The notes: generated by a model not told the origin, from the letters alone. DNA of 64,000 bases from Pandoraea sp. PE-S2T-3 (GCF_002179965.1 NZ_NGUQ01000035.1:248001-312000), one strand, 5' to 3'. Shown: positions 36,535 through 46,476, counted from the first letter of the stretch. Program-made: numbers and translations.

Positions 36535-37027
36535 GTTCGATTTCTCCTTCGAAGCTTGTTTGACTTATTGGAACCTGTTGGGTCGCAAGGGTCGTCTGCG
36601 CGGTGTAACGGCTGCGAGGTGCCGTCACAGGTGCCAGCGCGCGGTTAGCGCCTGTTCCCCCTAAGGCCAGCCGGCAGCGACCCAGACCCCGGATGCTGCC
36701 ATAGATAGGGGTTAACGCGAAATACATTATCGGCATTTCGATATCCCTTGGCGATATCGATAGCGCAGGCAAATCACGGGGAAGTGGATCGAGACATGGA
36801 TCAGTGCTCGCGCACAAAAAAACGCCCCTTCGGATAACCGAAGGGGCGCTTCGCCGGGAGAACAGCCTGATCACGGGCCGGGGGGGTGGCACGGCTGACG
36901 GTAACACCGGCAGCCGGTCGCGTCAGGAACCGACGAACAACCTGCGAAACTCGTTAGCCAACTTGATCTCTGGACAGACCCCGCACGCGCTGTGCCGAAC
37001 GCGTGCGGGCCCGCCACCGCCACTGAC
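36535..37027. other. 493-bp region upstream of metQ and downstream of the Gly/Ser-rich gene
   Basis: Contains a minus-strand terminator at 36815-36848 and the metQ promoter region. Long frames on both strands are shadows. I found no recognisable SAM or SAH riboswitch in the metQ leader. Confidence 0.4.
36815..36848 (-). terminator. Rho-independent terminator on the minus strand
   Basis: Stem CGCCCCTTCGG/CCGAAGGGGCG with an ATAA loop; the A-run on the left reads as a T-run on the minus strand. It probably ends the transcript of the Gly/Ser-rich gene, whose stop is about 180 bp upstream. Confidence 0.88.
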
Positions 37028-37738
37028 TCAGGGGCACGGCTCTTCGCCGCCCTGGCCATTCATCGAACATCCGCCGCCTGCGCCGACATTGCCCGGACCG
37101 CCGAACGCGGAGAGTCCACCGCCGCCCGCCGCCCCGCCCAATCCGCGCCCACCCGGGCCCGCAACACCGCCACCGCCGCTGCTGCCGCTAGCGCCGATGC
37201 CGCCGCCGGAACTGCCACCACCGGAGCTGCCGCCGGAACTACCCCCTGAGCTGCCACCTGAGCTGCCCCCTGAGCTGCCGCCGGAACTACCGCCCGAGCT
37301 GCCACCGGAACTGCCGCCTGAGCTGCCGCCGGAACTACCACCTGAGCTGCTACCGCCGGAGCTGCCGCCACTGGAACTGCCGCCCGAGCTACTGCCGCCA
37401 GAGCTGCTACCCCCTGAGCTACTCCCGCCGGAGCTACTCCCGCCAGAGCTGCTGCCACCGGAACTGCTGCCACCAGAGCTGCTGCCGTGGCTCCCGCAGC
37501 CGCAGCCGCCAATCCCGACACCGCCGGGGCCTGTGCCCGTCCCGGTTCCGGTGCCGCCAAATCCGCCGAGGCCGCCGAAGCCGCCATTGCCGATACCGCC
37601 GCCGCCGCCGAAGCCGATGCCACCGCCTCCGCCGCGTCCACCCCCGCCGCCACCGGCCGCATAGGTTGCATTGATCGCAATTCCGCAGAGCATCAGCGCT
37701 GCTGCTGTACCTACTAATGTCGCCTTGAACCCGTTCAT
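37028..37738 (-). CDS. Secreted Gly/Ser-repeat low-complexity protein
   Basis: 236 residues from ATG 37738 with GAGGGG upstream (an ATG eight residues earlier is less well placed). A good signal peptide ends ATYA-AGG. The mature protein is a Gly-rich stretch with short GFGG and GTGTG runs, a CGCG pair, then about nine SSSGG units followed by about ten SSGG units (about residues 85-185), and a Gly-rich C-terminus with a lone Cys and GEEPCP. Such sequence suggests an extracellular flexible or elastic surface polymer or matrix protein. The repeats use several synonymous codons, and the opposite strand has a long open frame (PPEL repeats) that I take as a shadow. I do not recognise a family. Confidence 0.75.
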   Translation of the reverse strand: MNGFKATLVGTAAALMLCGIAINATYAAGGGGGGRGGGGGIGFGGGGGIGNGGFGGLGGFGGTGTGTGTGPGGVGIGGCGCGSHGSSSGGSSSGGSSSGGSSSGGSSSGGSSSGGSSSGGSSSGGSSGGSSSGGSSGGSSGGSSGGSSGGSSGGSSGGSSGGSSGGSSGGSSGGGSSGGGIGASGSSGGGGVAGPGGRGLGGAAGGGGLSAFGGPGNVGAGGGCSMNGQGGEEPCP

Positions 37739-38228
37739 GGTCCCCTCCCCGCGCACGCGCACGACTCACTTCGGAACACACCCGACCCCGCCAAAAGGTC
37801 CGGCATTACGGCGTGAGCGCAGCTACGAAAAACGCGGGCAATACTGGGCCGGCCCGTGCACCAATGCACAGGAACCCCTTGCCAACAGCCTGCGGAAATC
37901 CGGGTTGGCGCTTCGCCATACACGCTTCATGCACGCGAATTTCGTGCCAGAGCACTCAACCCATTGATTTATAAAGAACTATTAATTTGATTTGCGAGAC
38001 ATCGAAGGTCGAGGTGCAGAAAGTGTTTCGTTCATGAAACGCTTACAACCTGTGCCTCGGCGAAAGCGGCCGGTTTTGTCGGCCCGTTTTCGCATGAAGC
38101 CCGCATGAATGCTGGATTAGCGCGGCATGACGGCCGAATGGTCACGTCCGTGGCGCGCGATACACCCGTGCGTGCCTCGCCGGGCTGGCGCGTGTTACCC
38201 GTGGTTGTGAGCAGCGCGCCCGCCCGGA
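37739..38228. other. 490-bp intergenic region with a GTTTC/GAAAC inverted repeat
   Basis: No gene seen. An inverted repeat, AAGTGTTTC (38021-38029) and GAAACGCTT (38036-38044) with one mismatch, sits in an AT-rich stretch and may be an operator for the Gly/Ser-rich gene. The rest looks like ordinary promoter region. Confidence 0.4.
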
Positions 38229-39185
38229 TCAGGCGCGAACGCGCTCCCTCGCCTCGCGCAACAGCGCCTGCGGTGGCTTGCCCAGCGTGCGGACAAACGC
38301 ACGGCGCATGCGCTCTTCATCGCCGAAGCCAGTGATATCGGCCACTCGCGCAATCGACGCTTCGCCGTCCTCCAGCAACGCCTGCGCCGCTTCGAGCCGC
38401 AGCTTCTCGATGGCCTTGGCCGGCGTCAGCCCGGTCTGCAACGTGAATTCACGGCTGAAGTGGCGTGCGCTCCAATGCACCTGTGCAGCCAGTTGCTCCA
38501 CCGACAACGGTTCTCGCAAATGTTCACGGGCATAGGCGAGCGCGGTGCGCACCCGATCCGAATTCGGCTCCAGCGTGGATAACGTCGAGAACTGCGACTG
38601 CCCGCCAGTACGCCGGTAGTGCACCACCAGTTGGCGCGATGCCTCACGTGCAACGTCGCCGCCAAAGTCCGCCTCGACCAGTGCCAGCGCCAGATCAACG
38701 CCCGCCGTCATGCCGGCCGATGTCCACACGTGGCCGTCATTGATGAAGATGCGGTCCTCTTCGACGATCACCTCGGGATAGTTCTGCGCGAGCGCATGCG
38801 CCTGTCCCCAGTGCGTGGTTGCGCGGCGCCCGTTGAGCAGGCCCGTGTCGGCCAGCACGAAGGCGCCGGAACAGATGCTCGCCATTCGCCGCATGCGCGG
38901 CGCGACACGACGCAACGCCGCGATCAATTCCGGCTCGGTCGGCATCACGATCGTCGCCCCCGCGACCAACAGCGTGTCGAAGCGCCGACGGCCAATCGCC
39001 TCGGTCGCCACGGAAATCCCCGCCGAATCGCGCACCAAGCCACCCGACACCGAGACAACGCTCACGTCGTAGAGCGGCGCCGGCCGCCCAAAATTGGCGA
39101 TCTCGAACACGGACATCGCGGCGAGCGAAATCATCTGAAACCCCGGATACACCACCAACCCGATACGTAACGCCATGGCTGACAA
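38229..39185 (-). CDS. GlxA-family transcriptional regulator (DJ-1/PfpI plus AraC)
   Basis: 318 residues. The N-terminal DJ-1/PfpI-like domain (IGLVVYPGFQMISLAAMSVFEIAN to about 180) has ASICSGAFVLADTGLLNGRRATTHWG with the nucleophile-position Cys. The C-terminal AraC domain (about 205-315) has two helix-turn-helix motifs, SVEQLAAQVHWSARHFSREF and SIARVADITGFGDEERMRRAF. Members often control amino-acid, choline or carnitine catabolism. It is divergent from the SDR gene at 39435, which may be its target. Confidence 0.92.
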   Translation of the reverse strand: MSAMALRIGLVVYPGFQMISLAAMSVFEIANFGRPAPLYDVSVVSVSGGLVRDSAGISVATEAIGRRRFDTLLVAGATIVMPTEPELIAALRRVAPRMRRMASICSGAFVLADTGLLNGRRATTHWGQAHALAQNYPEVIVEEDRIFINDGHVWTSAGMTAGVDLALALVEADFGGDVAREASRQLVVHYRRTGGQSQFSTLSTLEPNSDRVRTALAYAREHLREPLSVEQLAAQVHWSARHFSREFTLQTGLTPAKAIEKLRLEAAQALLEDGEASIARVADITGFGDEERMRRAFVRTLGKPPQALLREARERVRA

Positions 39186-39434
39186 CGTGCCGGGTGCAGG
39201 CCGGCGCGAGAGATTGCAATGCTTTGGATTCTAGTCGGCGGCGCAATTCAGCGCCGGACAAAAATGTCCTGAAAAGTGGTTTTCCTGTCATTTGAGACAT
39301 TGGCAATCGAGACCACACTGAAGTCATTGGCCAGCGTCATGCAGCAACTCCGCTACTGGCGTCATTGCGAACCACGCGGCCAACGCACTCAGTCACGCAC
39401 TCGACTTGTTACTCATTCGCATAGGAAATTCATC

Positions 39435-40283
39435 ATGTCGCACGCCACAGTCAACACCACAGCCACTCCCTCACACGCACCGGGCACCGCCCTCGTGACC
39501 GGCGCGTCCTCCGGCATCGGCGCTATTTATGCCGACCGTCTTGCCCGTCGCGGCCACGATCTGATTCTCGTGGCCCGCAACACCGGCCGCCTGCGCGAAG
39601 TCGCCCAACGCATTCAGGCCGAAACCGGCCGCCACGTCGACATCCTCAGCGCCGATCTCGGCACCCGTGAAGGACAGGCCCGGGTGGAAGCCCGCTTGCG
39701 CGAAGACGCCCGCATCGACACGCTCGTCAACAACGCCGGCTTCGGTGCCGTTGCGCCGCTGCTGCAAGCCGACGTCGAACAAATGAACACGATGATCGAC
39801 GTCAACGTGACCGCCCTCACCCGCCTCACCTATGCCGCCGTGCCGGGTTTTGTCGCGCGCGGGCGCGGCACGATCATCAATATTGCGTCGATCGTTGCCA
39901 TCGCGCCCGAGCTGCTCAACGGCGTCTACGGCGCAAGCAAGGCCTTCGTGCTCACGCTGTCGCAATCGCTGCATCACGAGTTGGCGGATAAAGGCGTGCG
40001 CGTGCAGGCGGTTCTGCCCGGCGCCACGGTGACGGAATTCTGGGATGTGGCGGGCAAGCCGCACGGCGAGTTGCCGCAGGAATGGCTGATGTCGTCGCAA
40101 GACTTGGTCGACGCCGCGCTGGCCGGACTCGATCAGGGGGAAATCGTCACCATTCCGCCGTTGCAGGACGGTGCCGAGTGGACCGCCCACGAAGCCTCGC
40201 GCCGTTCGCTCTCGCAGCACCTCGGGCATGGCACGCCGGGGGCGCGCTATGGCGTGAAACGCGCCGCGCTGGCGACGGCTTAA
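39435..40283 (+). CDS. Short-chain dehydrogenase/reductase
   Basis: 282 residues from ATG 39435 with AGGAAA upstream; the frame continues upstream without support. Classical SDR: nucleotide motif TGASSGIG, NNAG, catalytic Ser in NIASIVAIAPELLNGVYGASK with Tyr and Lys of the YxxxK motif (YGASK), then LPGATVTEFWDVAG. The substrate is not evident. It is divergent from the GlxA-type regulator and convergent with the LysR gene at 40304. Confidence 0.92.
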   Translation: MSHATVNTTATPSHAPGTALVTGASSGIGAIYADRLARRGHDLILVARNTGRLREVAQRIQAETGRHVDILSADLGTREGQARVEARLREDARIDTLVNNAGFGAVAPLLQADVEQMNTMIDVNVTALTRLTYAAVPGFVARGRGTIINIASIVAIAPELLNGVYGASKAFVLTLSQSLHHELADKGVRVQAVLPGATVTEFWDVAGKPHGELPQEWLMSSQDLVDAALAGLDQGEIVTIPPLQDGAEWTAHEASRRSLSQHLGHGTPGARYGVKRAALATA

Positions 40284-40303
40284 GCACCCGGCAAAGGCAC
40301 CGC

Positions 40304-41260
40304 TCAACCCGCCTCGATCAATTCGGCCGACGATTCGCGCAGACAAGCGGCAAAGAGTTGCGCGGCGGGTGTGGTGGTGTCTTCGCGCCAGTACAGGATT
40401 GCCTCGCCCAGCGGGGCCAGCGGCGGCAGCGGCAACACGCGCATGCTGCCCCGCTGCACGTAACGGCGAGCCAGCGAGAGCGGCAGGATCGAGACAAAAT
40501 CGCCGCCGCGCAGTAACGACAGATTCAACGCCAGAGAACTCGATTCGATGGCCGGATGTTGCAGCGTCACGCCGTGCTCGGCCAGCATTTCGACCATCGT
40601 GGCGAAGGCAGGCGAGCCGCGCATCGGGGTGATCCAGCGCACGTCATGCAGGTCGTCCCAACTGACCACCGTATCGGGGCCGCCCAACGCGTGGCGGGCG
40701 CCCACCACAAAGACGAACGGCTCGTGATGCAACGACTCGTGGCGCATCACCGGCAAATGCCCGGCCACGCGATTGCGCCCCAGCGCGAGGTCGAGATTGC
40801 CCTCGTCCATCATCTTGAGCAGCCGGTCGAGCGTGGCTTCGACAAACGAAAACGATGCCGTCGGTGCGCGCCGGGTAAACAACTCAACGGCGTGGGCGAT
40901 GAGCGGTTGGGGAATCGTCACCACGGCACCGAAGCGCACGTGGCCTGCCGTCCCCGCAGTCAGCGCGCTCACATCGCGCCGCGCGAGTTCGATCTGCCGC
41001 AGTATTTCCGTGCCCCGCTCCACGAGCACGCGCCCGATGCCTGTCAGCTCAACCGCGTTGCCAACCCGTTGCACGACCGGTGCGCCCAGCGCCTCTTCCA
41101 CTTCGGCAATCTGCTTGGAGATAGCTGGCTGCGTCACGTGGAACGCCGCAGCCACCCGCGTCACCTGGCGCAACTCGCCCAACGTCACCAGAATGCGCAG
41201 ATGGCCAAGCTTCAGGCCGCTGCGAAAGAAGCGCTCGATGGTGTTGTCGGTCGTTGCCAC
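40304..41260 (-). CDS. LysR-type transcriptional regulator of the sugar-acid operon
   Basis: 318 residues from GTG 41260 (GAGG about 8 bp upstream); a TTG at 41305 would add 15 residues. The helix-turn-helix is LRQVTRVAAAFHVTQPAISKQIAEVEEALGAPVVQRVGNAVELTGIG. It resembles the GbpR/galactose-binding-protein-regulator group (LysR with HFxxTQPAISK and RxPRGLxLTxxG-like motif). It is divergent from the MFS-SDR-IlvD-dehydrogenase operon starting at 41575 and probably regulates it. GbpR-type regulators usually respond to sugars or sugar acids. Confidence 0.9.
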   Translation of the reverse strand: MATTDNTIERFFRSGLKLGHLRILVTLGELRQVTRVAAAFHVTQPAISKQIAEVEEALGAPVVQRVGNAVELTGIGRVLVERGTEILRQIELARRDVSALTAGTAGHVRFGAVVTIPQPLIAHAVELFTRRAPTASFSFVEATLDRLLKMMDEGNLDLALGRNRVAGHLPVMRHESLHHEPFVFVVGARHALGGPDTVVSWDDLHDVRWITPMRGSPAFATMVEMLAEHGVTLQHPAIESSSLALNLSLLRGGDFVSILPLSLARRYVQRGSMRVLPLPPLAPLGEAILYWREDTTTPAAQLFAACLRESSAELIEAG

Positions 41261-41574
41261 GGCAGATGCCTCGCGAGATCGGTGAACGCCGCCCCTTGGC
41301 GGCAAAAGAATGGCACAAGCGCCGACATCATAACCAAACGGTAATGCCGCAGGGTGAAAGTGTGATTTGCGGGGAGCGCGTGCCTGACATTACCCTTTCA
41401 GCGAGCAGCGCTGTCGTGCAGGGCTTTTGACGGCATTCAGCGGACGTCTCCCGCTTCCCGGGAGCTTCCGCGATGTCGAACAAACCACCTCACCTCGCAT
41501 AACCTGATGCGCGAACACCACGCTGCCAGATAACTCGACGTGCCCTACGGCACGCGTCCACGGAGACAACACCC
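41261..41574. other. 314-bp divergent promoter region
   Basis: Lies between the LysR gene and the sugar-acid operon. It holds several short T-N11-A candidates but no single clear LysR box; no gene seen. Confidence 0.4.
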
Positions 41575-42884
41575 ATGAGCACGTCCCTGAGCGGCGGCGC
41601 AAGCGCAGCCGTCGACCCGGTGCAACGCGATGCGTTGTATCGCAAGCTGACCTGGCACATCATCCCGTTCCTCTTTCTCGCCTTCATCGTCGCCTACATC
41701 GACCGCGTGAACGTGAGCTTCGCCAAGCTGGAAATGCTCGCCGACCTGTCGCTGTCCGAGACGGTCTATGGCGCGGGCGCCGGTGTGTTCTTCCTCGGGT
41801 ATTTCATTTTTGAAGTGCCCAGCAATCTGATCCTGCATCGTGTGGGCGCGCGTATGTGGATCGCCCGCATCATGGTCACGTGGTCGATCATCTCGTGCCT
41901 GACCATGTTCACGCAGGGGCCGGTGTCGTTCTATGTGCTGCGCTTCCTGCTCGGCGTGGCCGAAGCCGGCTTCTTCCCGGCATCGTGCTGTATCTGTCGA
42001 AGTGGTTCCCGTCGAGCAAGCGCTCGCAGATCATCGCGCTGTTCATGGTGGCCATTCCCGTGTCGGGTGCCATCGGCGGCCCGCTGTCGGGGTGGATCAT
42101 GCAGCACTTCGGCGGCGTGCAGGAGCTGGCCGGCTGGCAGTGGCTGTTTCTGATCGAAGGGCTCGCCTCGCTCGTCGTCGGCATCGCAGCATTCTTCGTG
42201 CTGCAAGACCGCATCGAAACCGTGAAGTGGCTCTCCGCTGAAGAGAAGCGTCTGCTCGCCGCCGACCTCGCCGCCGATGACCGCACGCGCGCGCATCACA
42301 GCGTGCGGCAAGTCTTCGGCAGCGGCAAAGTGTGGATGCTCGGCCTGCTGTACTTCTGCATCGCCATGGGCAACTACGGGCTGGTGTTCTGGCTGCCGAC
42401 GATGATTCGCGCGGCGGGCGTCGCCAATCTCGGCAATATCGGGCTGCTCTCGGCAGTGCCTTCGTTGATCAGCGCGGTCGCGATGATTCTGGTCGCACGT
42501 CATGCGGACCGCCGCAACGAGCGCCGCCTTCACGTCGCCATTTGCTGCCTGCTTGGCGCGGCGGGCATGCTCGCGTCGGTGCTGCTGGCACAACATCTCT
42601 GGTGGTCGATGGCGGCACTCGTCGTGGCCGCCATCGGCATCAACTCCATCGCGCCGGTGTTCTGGGGCATTCCCACGGCGATGATGGGTGGCGCAGGCGC
42701 TGCCGCCGCCATCGCCCTGATCAACTCGACCGGCAATCTCGCGGGCTTCGTCAGCCCGTATGTCATCGGTTTTCTCAAAGACAGTACCGGCCAGTTGCTG
42801 CCGGGCATGATCGTGCTGGCGTGCGCGTTGGTGGCAGGCGCCATCCTCGTGATGACGCTCAAGCCGCAACGGAGTCACGCATGA
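41575..42884 (+). pseudogene. MFS transporter of the anion:cation symporter (ACS) type, broken by a one-base frameshift
   Basis: Residues 1-136 (ATG 41575, MSTSLSGGASAAVDPVQRDALY then the first helices with DRVNVSFAKL) are in one frame; after GVAEAGFFP at about 41979 the reading continues as GIVLYLSKWFPSSKRSQIIALFMVAIP in the next frame to a TGA at 42884. ACS-family proteins have GVAEAGFFPGIVLYLSKWFP here, so one G is missing from the CCCGG at 41976-41980. Adding one base gives a normal 436-residue, 12-helix transporter. The stop overlaps the SDR start. The single indel with intact sequence on both sides suggests a recent mutation or a sequencing error. Confidence 0.85.
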
Positions 42885-43660
42885 GTTTTCCCGTTTGTCT
42901 CGTCACCGGTGCCGCCACCGGCATCGGTGCCGCCACCGCGTTGCGCTTTGCCCGTGACGGCTGGGCCGTGGCCATCAACAATTTCGACGACAGCACGCGA
43001 GACGCCGCCGAGACCGTGGCCGCGCAATGCCGCGACGCGGGCGCGCAGGCGCTCGTCGTCGATGCCGATGTGGCCGACGACAGCGCCTGCCGCCGCATGG
43101 TGGCGCGTGTCGCCGAGCAGTGGGGCCGTCTCGATGCGCTCGTCAACAGCGCAGGCACCACGCGCGTGATTGCCCACAGCGATCTCGAAGCCATCGATGC
43201 CGACGAGTTCGAGCGGATTTATCGCGTGAATCTCATCGGCATGTTCCAGATGACGCGCGCCGCCACGCCGTTGCTGCGCGAGAGCGCTTCGGCGGCCCGG
43301 TCGAGCGCCGTCATCAACATTTCGTCGCTGGCGTCGCTCAATGGCACGGGGTCGTCGATTGCCTATGCGGCGTCCAAAGGTGCGGTCAATTCGCTGACGT
43401 TATCGCTGGCACGCAATCTCGCCCCGCAAGTCCGCGTGAATGCCATTGCCCCCGGCATGGTCGACGACGGTCTGCTGCGCCGCGTGCTGGGCGACGAAGC
43501 CTACGGGCGCGTGGTCGACGGCATGCGCGAGAACGCGCCGCTCAAGCGGGTATCGCAACCGGCGGAAATCGCCGAATTGGCGTGGTTCCTCGCCGCCCAT
43601 GCGCCGGCCATGACCGGGCAGGTGCTCGCGATCGAAAACGGCCTGCTGCTCAATACCTGA
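42881..43660 (+). CDS. Short-chain dehydrogenase/reductase of the sugar-acid operon
   Basis: 259 residues; the start codon overlaps the transporter stop (ATGA). SDR motifs: LVTGAATGIGAATA, NSAGTTR, Ser in NISSLASL, YAASK catalytic motif, and INPG-like APGMVDDGLL. It most likely oxidises a sugar or a hydroxy-acid intermediate to a lactone or keto acid with NAD(P). It is followed 48 bp later by an IlvD/Edd dehydratase, so the two probably act in sequence. Confidence 0.92.
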   Translation: MSFPVCLVTGAATGIGAATALRFARDGWAVAINNFDDSTRDAAETVAAQCRDAGAQALVVDADVADDSACRRMVARVAEQWGRLDALVNSAGTTRVIAHSDLEAIDADEFERIYRVNLIGMFQMTRAATPLLRESASAARSSAVINISSLASLNGTGSSIAYAASKGAVNSLTLSLARNLAPQVRVNAIAPGMVDDGLLRRVLGDEAYGRVVDGMRENAPLKRVSQPAEIAELAWFLAAHAPAMTGQVLAIENGLLLNT

Positions 43661-43708
43661 GCCTGAGCATGACGGCGCCACAGCCCCCACAGAACAACAG
43701 GACTCCCC

Positions 43709-45448
43709 ATGACTGATCTGCACAAACACCGTTCGCGCACGGTCACCGAAGGCATTACGCGCACACCGCACCGCGCTTTCCTGCGCGCCACCGGTCTTGA
43801 CGACGAGGCCATCGACAAGCCGTTTGTCGCCATTGTCGACACCTTCGGCGAGAACACGCCCTGCTCCATGTCGCTCGGCCAGATCTCCGACAACGTTCGG
43901 CTCGGCGTCGCGGCGGGTGGCGGTGTACCGATTCGCGGGTCCGCGATCTCGGTCTCCGACGGCACGTCGATGAACCATTCCGGCATGCGCTTCTCGCTGG
44001 TCTCGCGCGAAACCATTGCCGACAGCGTGGAATTGTTCGTGCGCGCGCACTGCTACGACGCGCTCGTGGGCGTGGCCGGCTGCGACAAGACGCTGCCGGG
44101 CATTCTGATGGGCATGGTGCGAGTGAACGTGCCCGGCGTCTTTCTCTTTGGCGGCGCCATGCTGCCGGGCGTCGCACCGGATGGTACGCAGGCCACCATT
44201 CTCACCGCCATCGAAGCCGTGGGCGCGGCGCAGCGTGGCGATATGTCGCTCGATACCCTGCGTGGCATCGAAAAGCGCTGCACGCCGACTGCCGGGTCGT
44301 GTCCGGGACAGTTCACCGCGAACACCATGGCGATGGTTGCGGAAGTGCTGGGACTTGCGCCGCTGGGCTCGGCGATGGTGCCGGCCGTGTACAGCGAGCG
44401 CATCGCCATCGCCCGCCGCGCGGGTGAAAACGTCATGCGCGCGCTGCGCAATGGCGGGCCGCTGCCGCGCGATCTGGTCACGCGCAAGAGCCTCGAAAAC
44501 GCCTGCGCTGCCGTGGCCGCCACCGGTGGCTCGACCAACGCGATGCTGCATATCCCCGCCATCGCACACGAGGCCGGCATTTCATTCACGCTCGACGACG
44601 TCTCCGAAGTACTGGCGCGCACGCCCCTCATCGGCGACATGCAGCCGGGCGGGCGCTATCTGGCCGTTGATCTGCATCATGTGGGCGGTGTGCCGGCCGT
44701 GCTGAACGCGCTGCTGGCCGGTGGTCACATTCACGGCGACACGCTCACGCAAAGCGGCGAAACGCTCGAAGCCGCACTGCGCGCTTTCCCTGGCCCCGAT
44801 GGGCGCGTGGTGAAACCGCACACGGAACCGCTGTCACCCAATGCGGGGCTGGTCGTGCTGCGCGGCAATCTCGCGCCGGACGGCGCCGCACTCAAGACCG
44901 CCGGGCTCAAGCAGTTGGTGTTCTCGGGCACGGCACGCGTTTTCGAAACGGAAGAAGACTGCATGGCCGTGGTCGCGGCAGGCACCTATCGCGAAGGGGA
45001 CGTGCTGGTGATTCGCAACGAAGGGCCGAAGGGCGGCCCCGGCATGCGCGAGATGCTTAGCGTTACGGCGGCCATCTACGGGCAAGGCATGGGCGAGAAG
45101 GTGGCGTTGCTCACCGACGGCCGGTTCTCGGGGGCGACGCGAGGCATGTGCATCGGCTATGTCGGCCCGGAGGCGGCCGCTGGCGGGCCAATTCGTCTGC
45201 TGCGCGATGGCGACCGCATCCATATCGACGCGATCAAGGGTAAGCTCGACGTCGAACTCTCCGACGACGAACTAGCCGCCCGCGCGGCCGGCACCAAGCC
45301 ATTCGTGCGCGGCCGCCTCGGCGGTGTGCTCGAGAAGTACGAAGCGCTGGTGCGTCCGGCCAAGCTCGGTGCCGTCACGCACTCGGGTGCGGTCGAATGG
45401 CCCTACGAAGCGTCGATCGGGGAGACGCCAACCACCGCCAAGGAATAA
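43709..45448 (+). CDS. IlvD/Edd-family dehydratase (sugar-acid dehydratase)
   Basis: 579 residues. Iron-sulfur ligand cysteines are in [11 protein letters not shown] (C52), [12 protein letters not shown] (C125) and [15 protein letters not shown] (C198). [34 protein letters not shown] and [22 protein letters not shown] are family hallmarks. It could be dihydroxyacid dehydratase (branched-chain amino acids) or a sugar-acid dehydratase; the context with an MFS transporter, an SDR, a GarR-like reductase and a LysR regulator favours an aldonate substrate giving a 2-keto-3-deoxy acid. The length fits either. Confidence 0.92.
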   Translation: MTDLHKHRSRTVTEGITRTPHRAFLRATGLDDEAIDKPFVAIVDTFGENTPCSMSLGQISDNVRLGVAAGGGVPIRGSAISVSDGTSMNHSGMRFSLVSRETIADSVELFVRAHCYDALVGVAGCDKTLPGILMGMVRVNVPGVFLFGGAMLPGVAPDGTQATILTAIEAVGAAQRGDMSLDTLRGIEKRCTPTAGSCPGQFTANTMAMVAEVLGLAPLGSAMVPAVYSERIAIARRAGENVMRALRNGGPLPRDLVTRKSLENACAAVAATGGSTNAMLHIPAIAHEAGISFTLDDVSEVLARTPLIGDMQPGGRYLAVDLHHVGGVPAVLNALLAGGHIHGDTLTQSGETLEAALRAFPGPDGRVVKPHTEPLSPNAGLVVLRGNLAPDGAALKTAGLKQLVFSGTARVFETEEDCMAVVAAGTYREGDVLVIRNEGPKGGPGMREMLSVTAAIYGQGMGEKVALLTDGRFSGATRGMCIGYVGPEAAAGGPIRLLRDGDRIHIDAIKGKLDVELSDDELAARAAGTKPFVRGRLGGVLEKYEALVRPAKLGAVTHSGAVEWPYEASIGETPTTAKE

Positions 45449-45451
45449 CGC

Positions 45452-46375
45452 ATGGAATCGAAGCATCCCCTACGAGTCGGGTTCTGCGGCATCGGCCGCA
45501 TGGGCGAGCCGATGGTGCAACGGCTGCTGGCCGCCGGGCACGACGTCGCCATCTGGAACCGGTCCGCCGCCAAGCTGACCGCACTGACCACGGCGGGCGC
45601 GCGCGCCTGCGATAGCCCGCAGACGCTCGGCGAGCAGGTCGACATTGCCCTGCTGTGTCTGGGCGACGGCAAGGCGGTGGAAGACGTGGTGTTTGGCGAG
45701 CACGGGCTCGTGCACGCAGCCAAGCCCCCGCGTTATCTCGTCGATCACTCCACGCTGTCACCGGCGCTCACGCGCTCATTGGCGGCACGCTGGACGGAAG
45801 CGACGGGCAACGTCTGGATCGATGCCCCGGTCTCTGGCGGCACCGGGGGTGCAGAAGCCGGCACATTGGCGGTGATGGCCGGTGGCGCGGCAGATGCCGT
45901 GGACGCCGTGACGCCGACGTTGCGGGCGTTCTCGGCACGAGTGACGCGCATGGGCGACGTGGGTGCCGGGCAAACCACCAAGCTCGCCAATCAGGCCATC
46001 GTTGCCACCACGCTGGCCGGGCTCGCTGAAGCGTTCGTGCTCGCCAAGCGCAACGGTATCGATACGGGCGCAGTGCCGTCAGCCCTGTTCGGCGGCTGGG
46101 CCGACTCGGTGTTGATGCAAACGCTCTGGCCGCGGATGGTCACGCCGCCCGATCACGCGACCGGCACGGTCCGGGTCATACTCAAAGACCTGGATGCGAT
46201 TGCCGAACTGGCCGACACGAGTGCGACCGTGCAACGGGTGATTCCCGAAGTCCGCCGTCTGCTGCAAGACGCTGCCGATCGCGGCATGGCCGATGCCGAT
46301 CTCTCACAGATTTTCCGAATCGCAGAGGAAGAGAGTGAAGCGGAGAATCACGCAGAGGGTCAGCGCGGAAATTGA
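45452..46375 (+). CDS. NAD(P)-dependent beta-hydroxyacid dehydrogenase (GarR/MmsB-like)
   Basis: 307 residues, starting 3 bp after the dehydratase stop. Rossmann motif VGFCGIGRMGEPMVQRLLAAGHDVAIWNRS, substrate motif DAPVSGGTGGAEAGTLAVMAGG, catalytic Lys in GAGQTTKLANQAIVATTLAGLAEAF. Family members include tartronate-semialdehyde reductase and 3-hydroxyisobutyrate dehydrogenase. In this operon it may reduce or oxidise a three- or four-carbon fragment of the sugar acid. An acidic C-terminal tail (EEESEAENHAEGQRGN) is unusual. A strong terminator follows. Confidence 0.92.
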   Translation: MESKHPLRVGFCGIGRMGEPMVQRLLAAGHDVAIWNRSAAKLTALTTAGARACDSPQTLGEQVDIALLCLGDGKAVEDVVFGEHGLVHAAKPPRYLVDHSTLSPALTRSLAARWTEATGNVWIDAPVSGGTGGAEAGTLAVMAGGAADAVDAVTPTLRAFSARVTRMGDVGAGQTTKLANQAIVATTLAGLAEAFVLAKRNGIDTGAVPSALFGGWADSVLMQTLWPRMVTPPDHATGTVRVILKDLDAIAELADTSATVQRVIPEVRRLLQDAADRGMADADLSQIFRIAEEESEAENHAEGQRGN

Positions 46376-46380
46376 TGAAA

Positions 46381-46432
46381 AAAGAACCGCCGCGCTGATT
46401 CGGATGACTTCGAGTCAGCGCGGCGGTTCGGT
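46381..46432. terminator. Strong 15-bp stem terminator
   Basis: GAACCGCCGCGCTGA (46384-46398) and TCAGCGCGGCGGTTC (46415-46429) are perfectly complementary. The A-run at the left reads as a T-run on the minus strand; it lies between the convergent sugar-acid operon and the dppA-like gene and can end both. Confidence 0.88.
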
Positions 46433-46476
46433 CTTACTGCGCAGTGCTACCGGCGTAGCGCTGCGGCTTTAGCTGC

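Noticed and set aside
36600-36760. Possible SAM or SAH riboswitch in the metQ leader
   Set aside because: None of the known SAM/SAH conserved cores is present; only unrelated hairpins.
36804-37664. A long plus-strand frame encoding PPEL repeats opposite the Gly/Ser gene
   Set aside because: It is the reverse complement of the SSGG repeats, has no signal peptide or good ribosome-binding site, and overlaps the whole better-supported gene.
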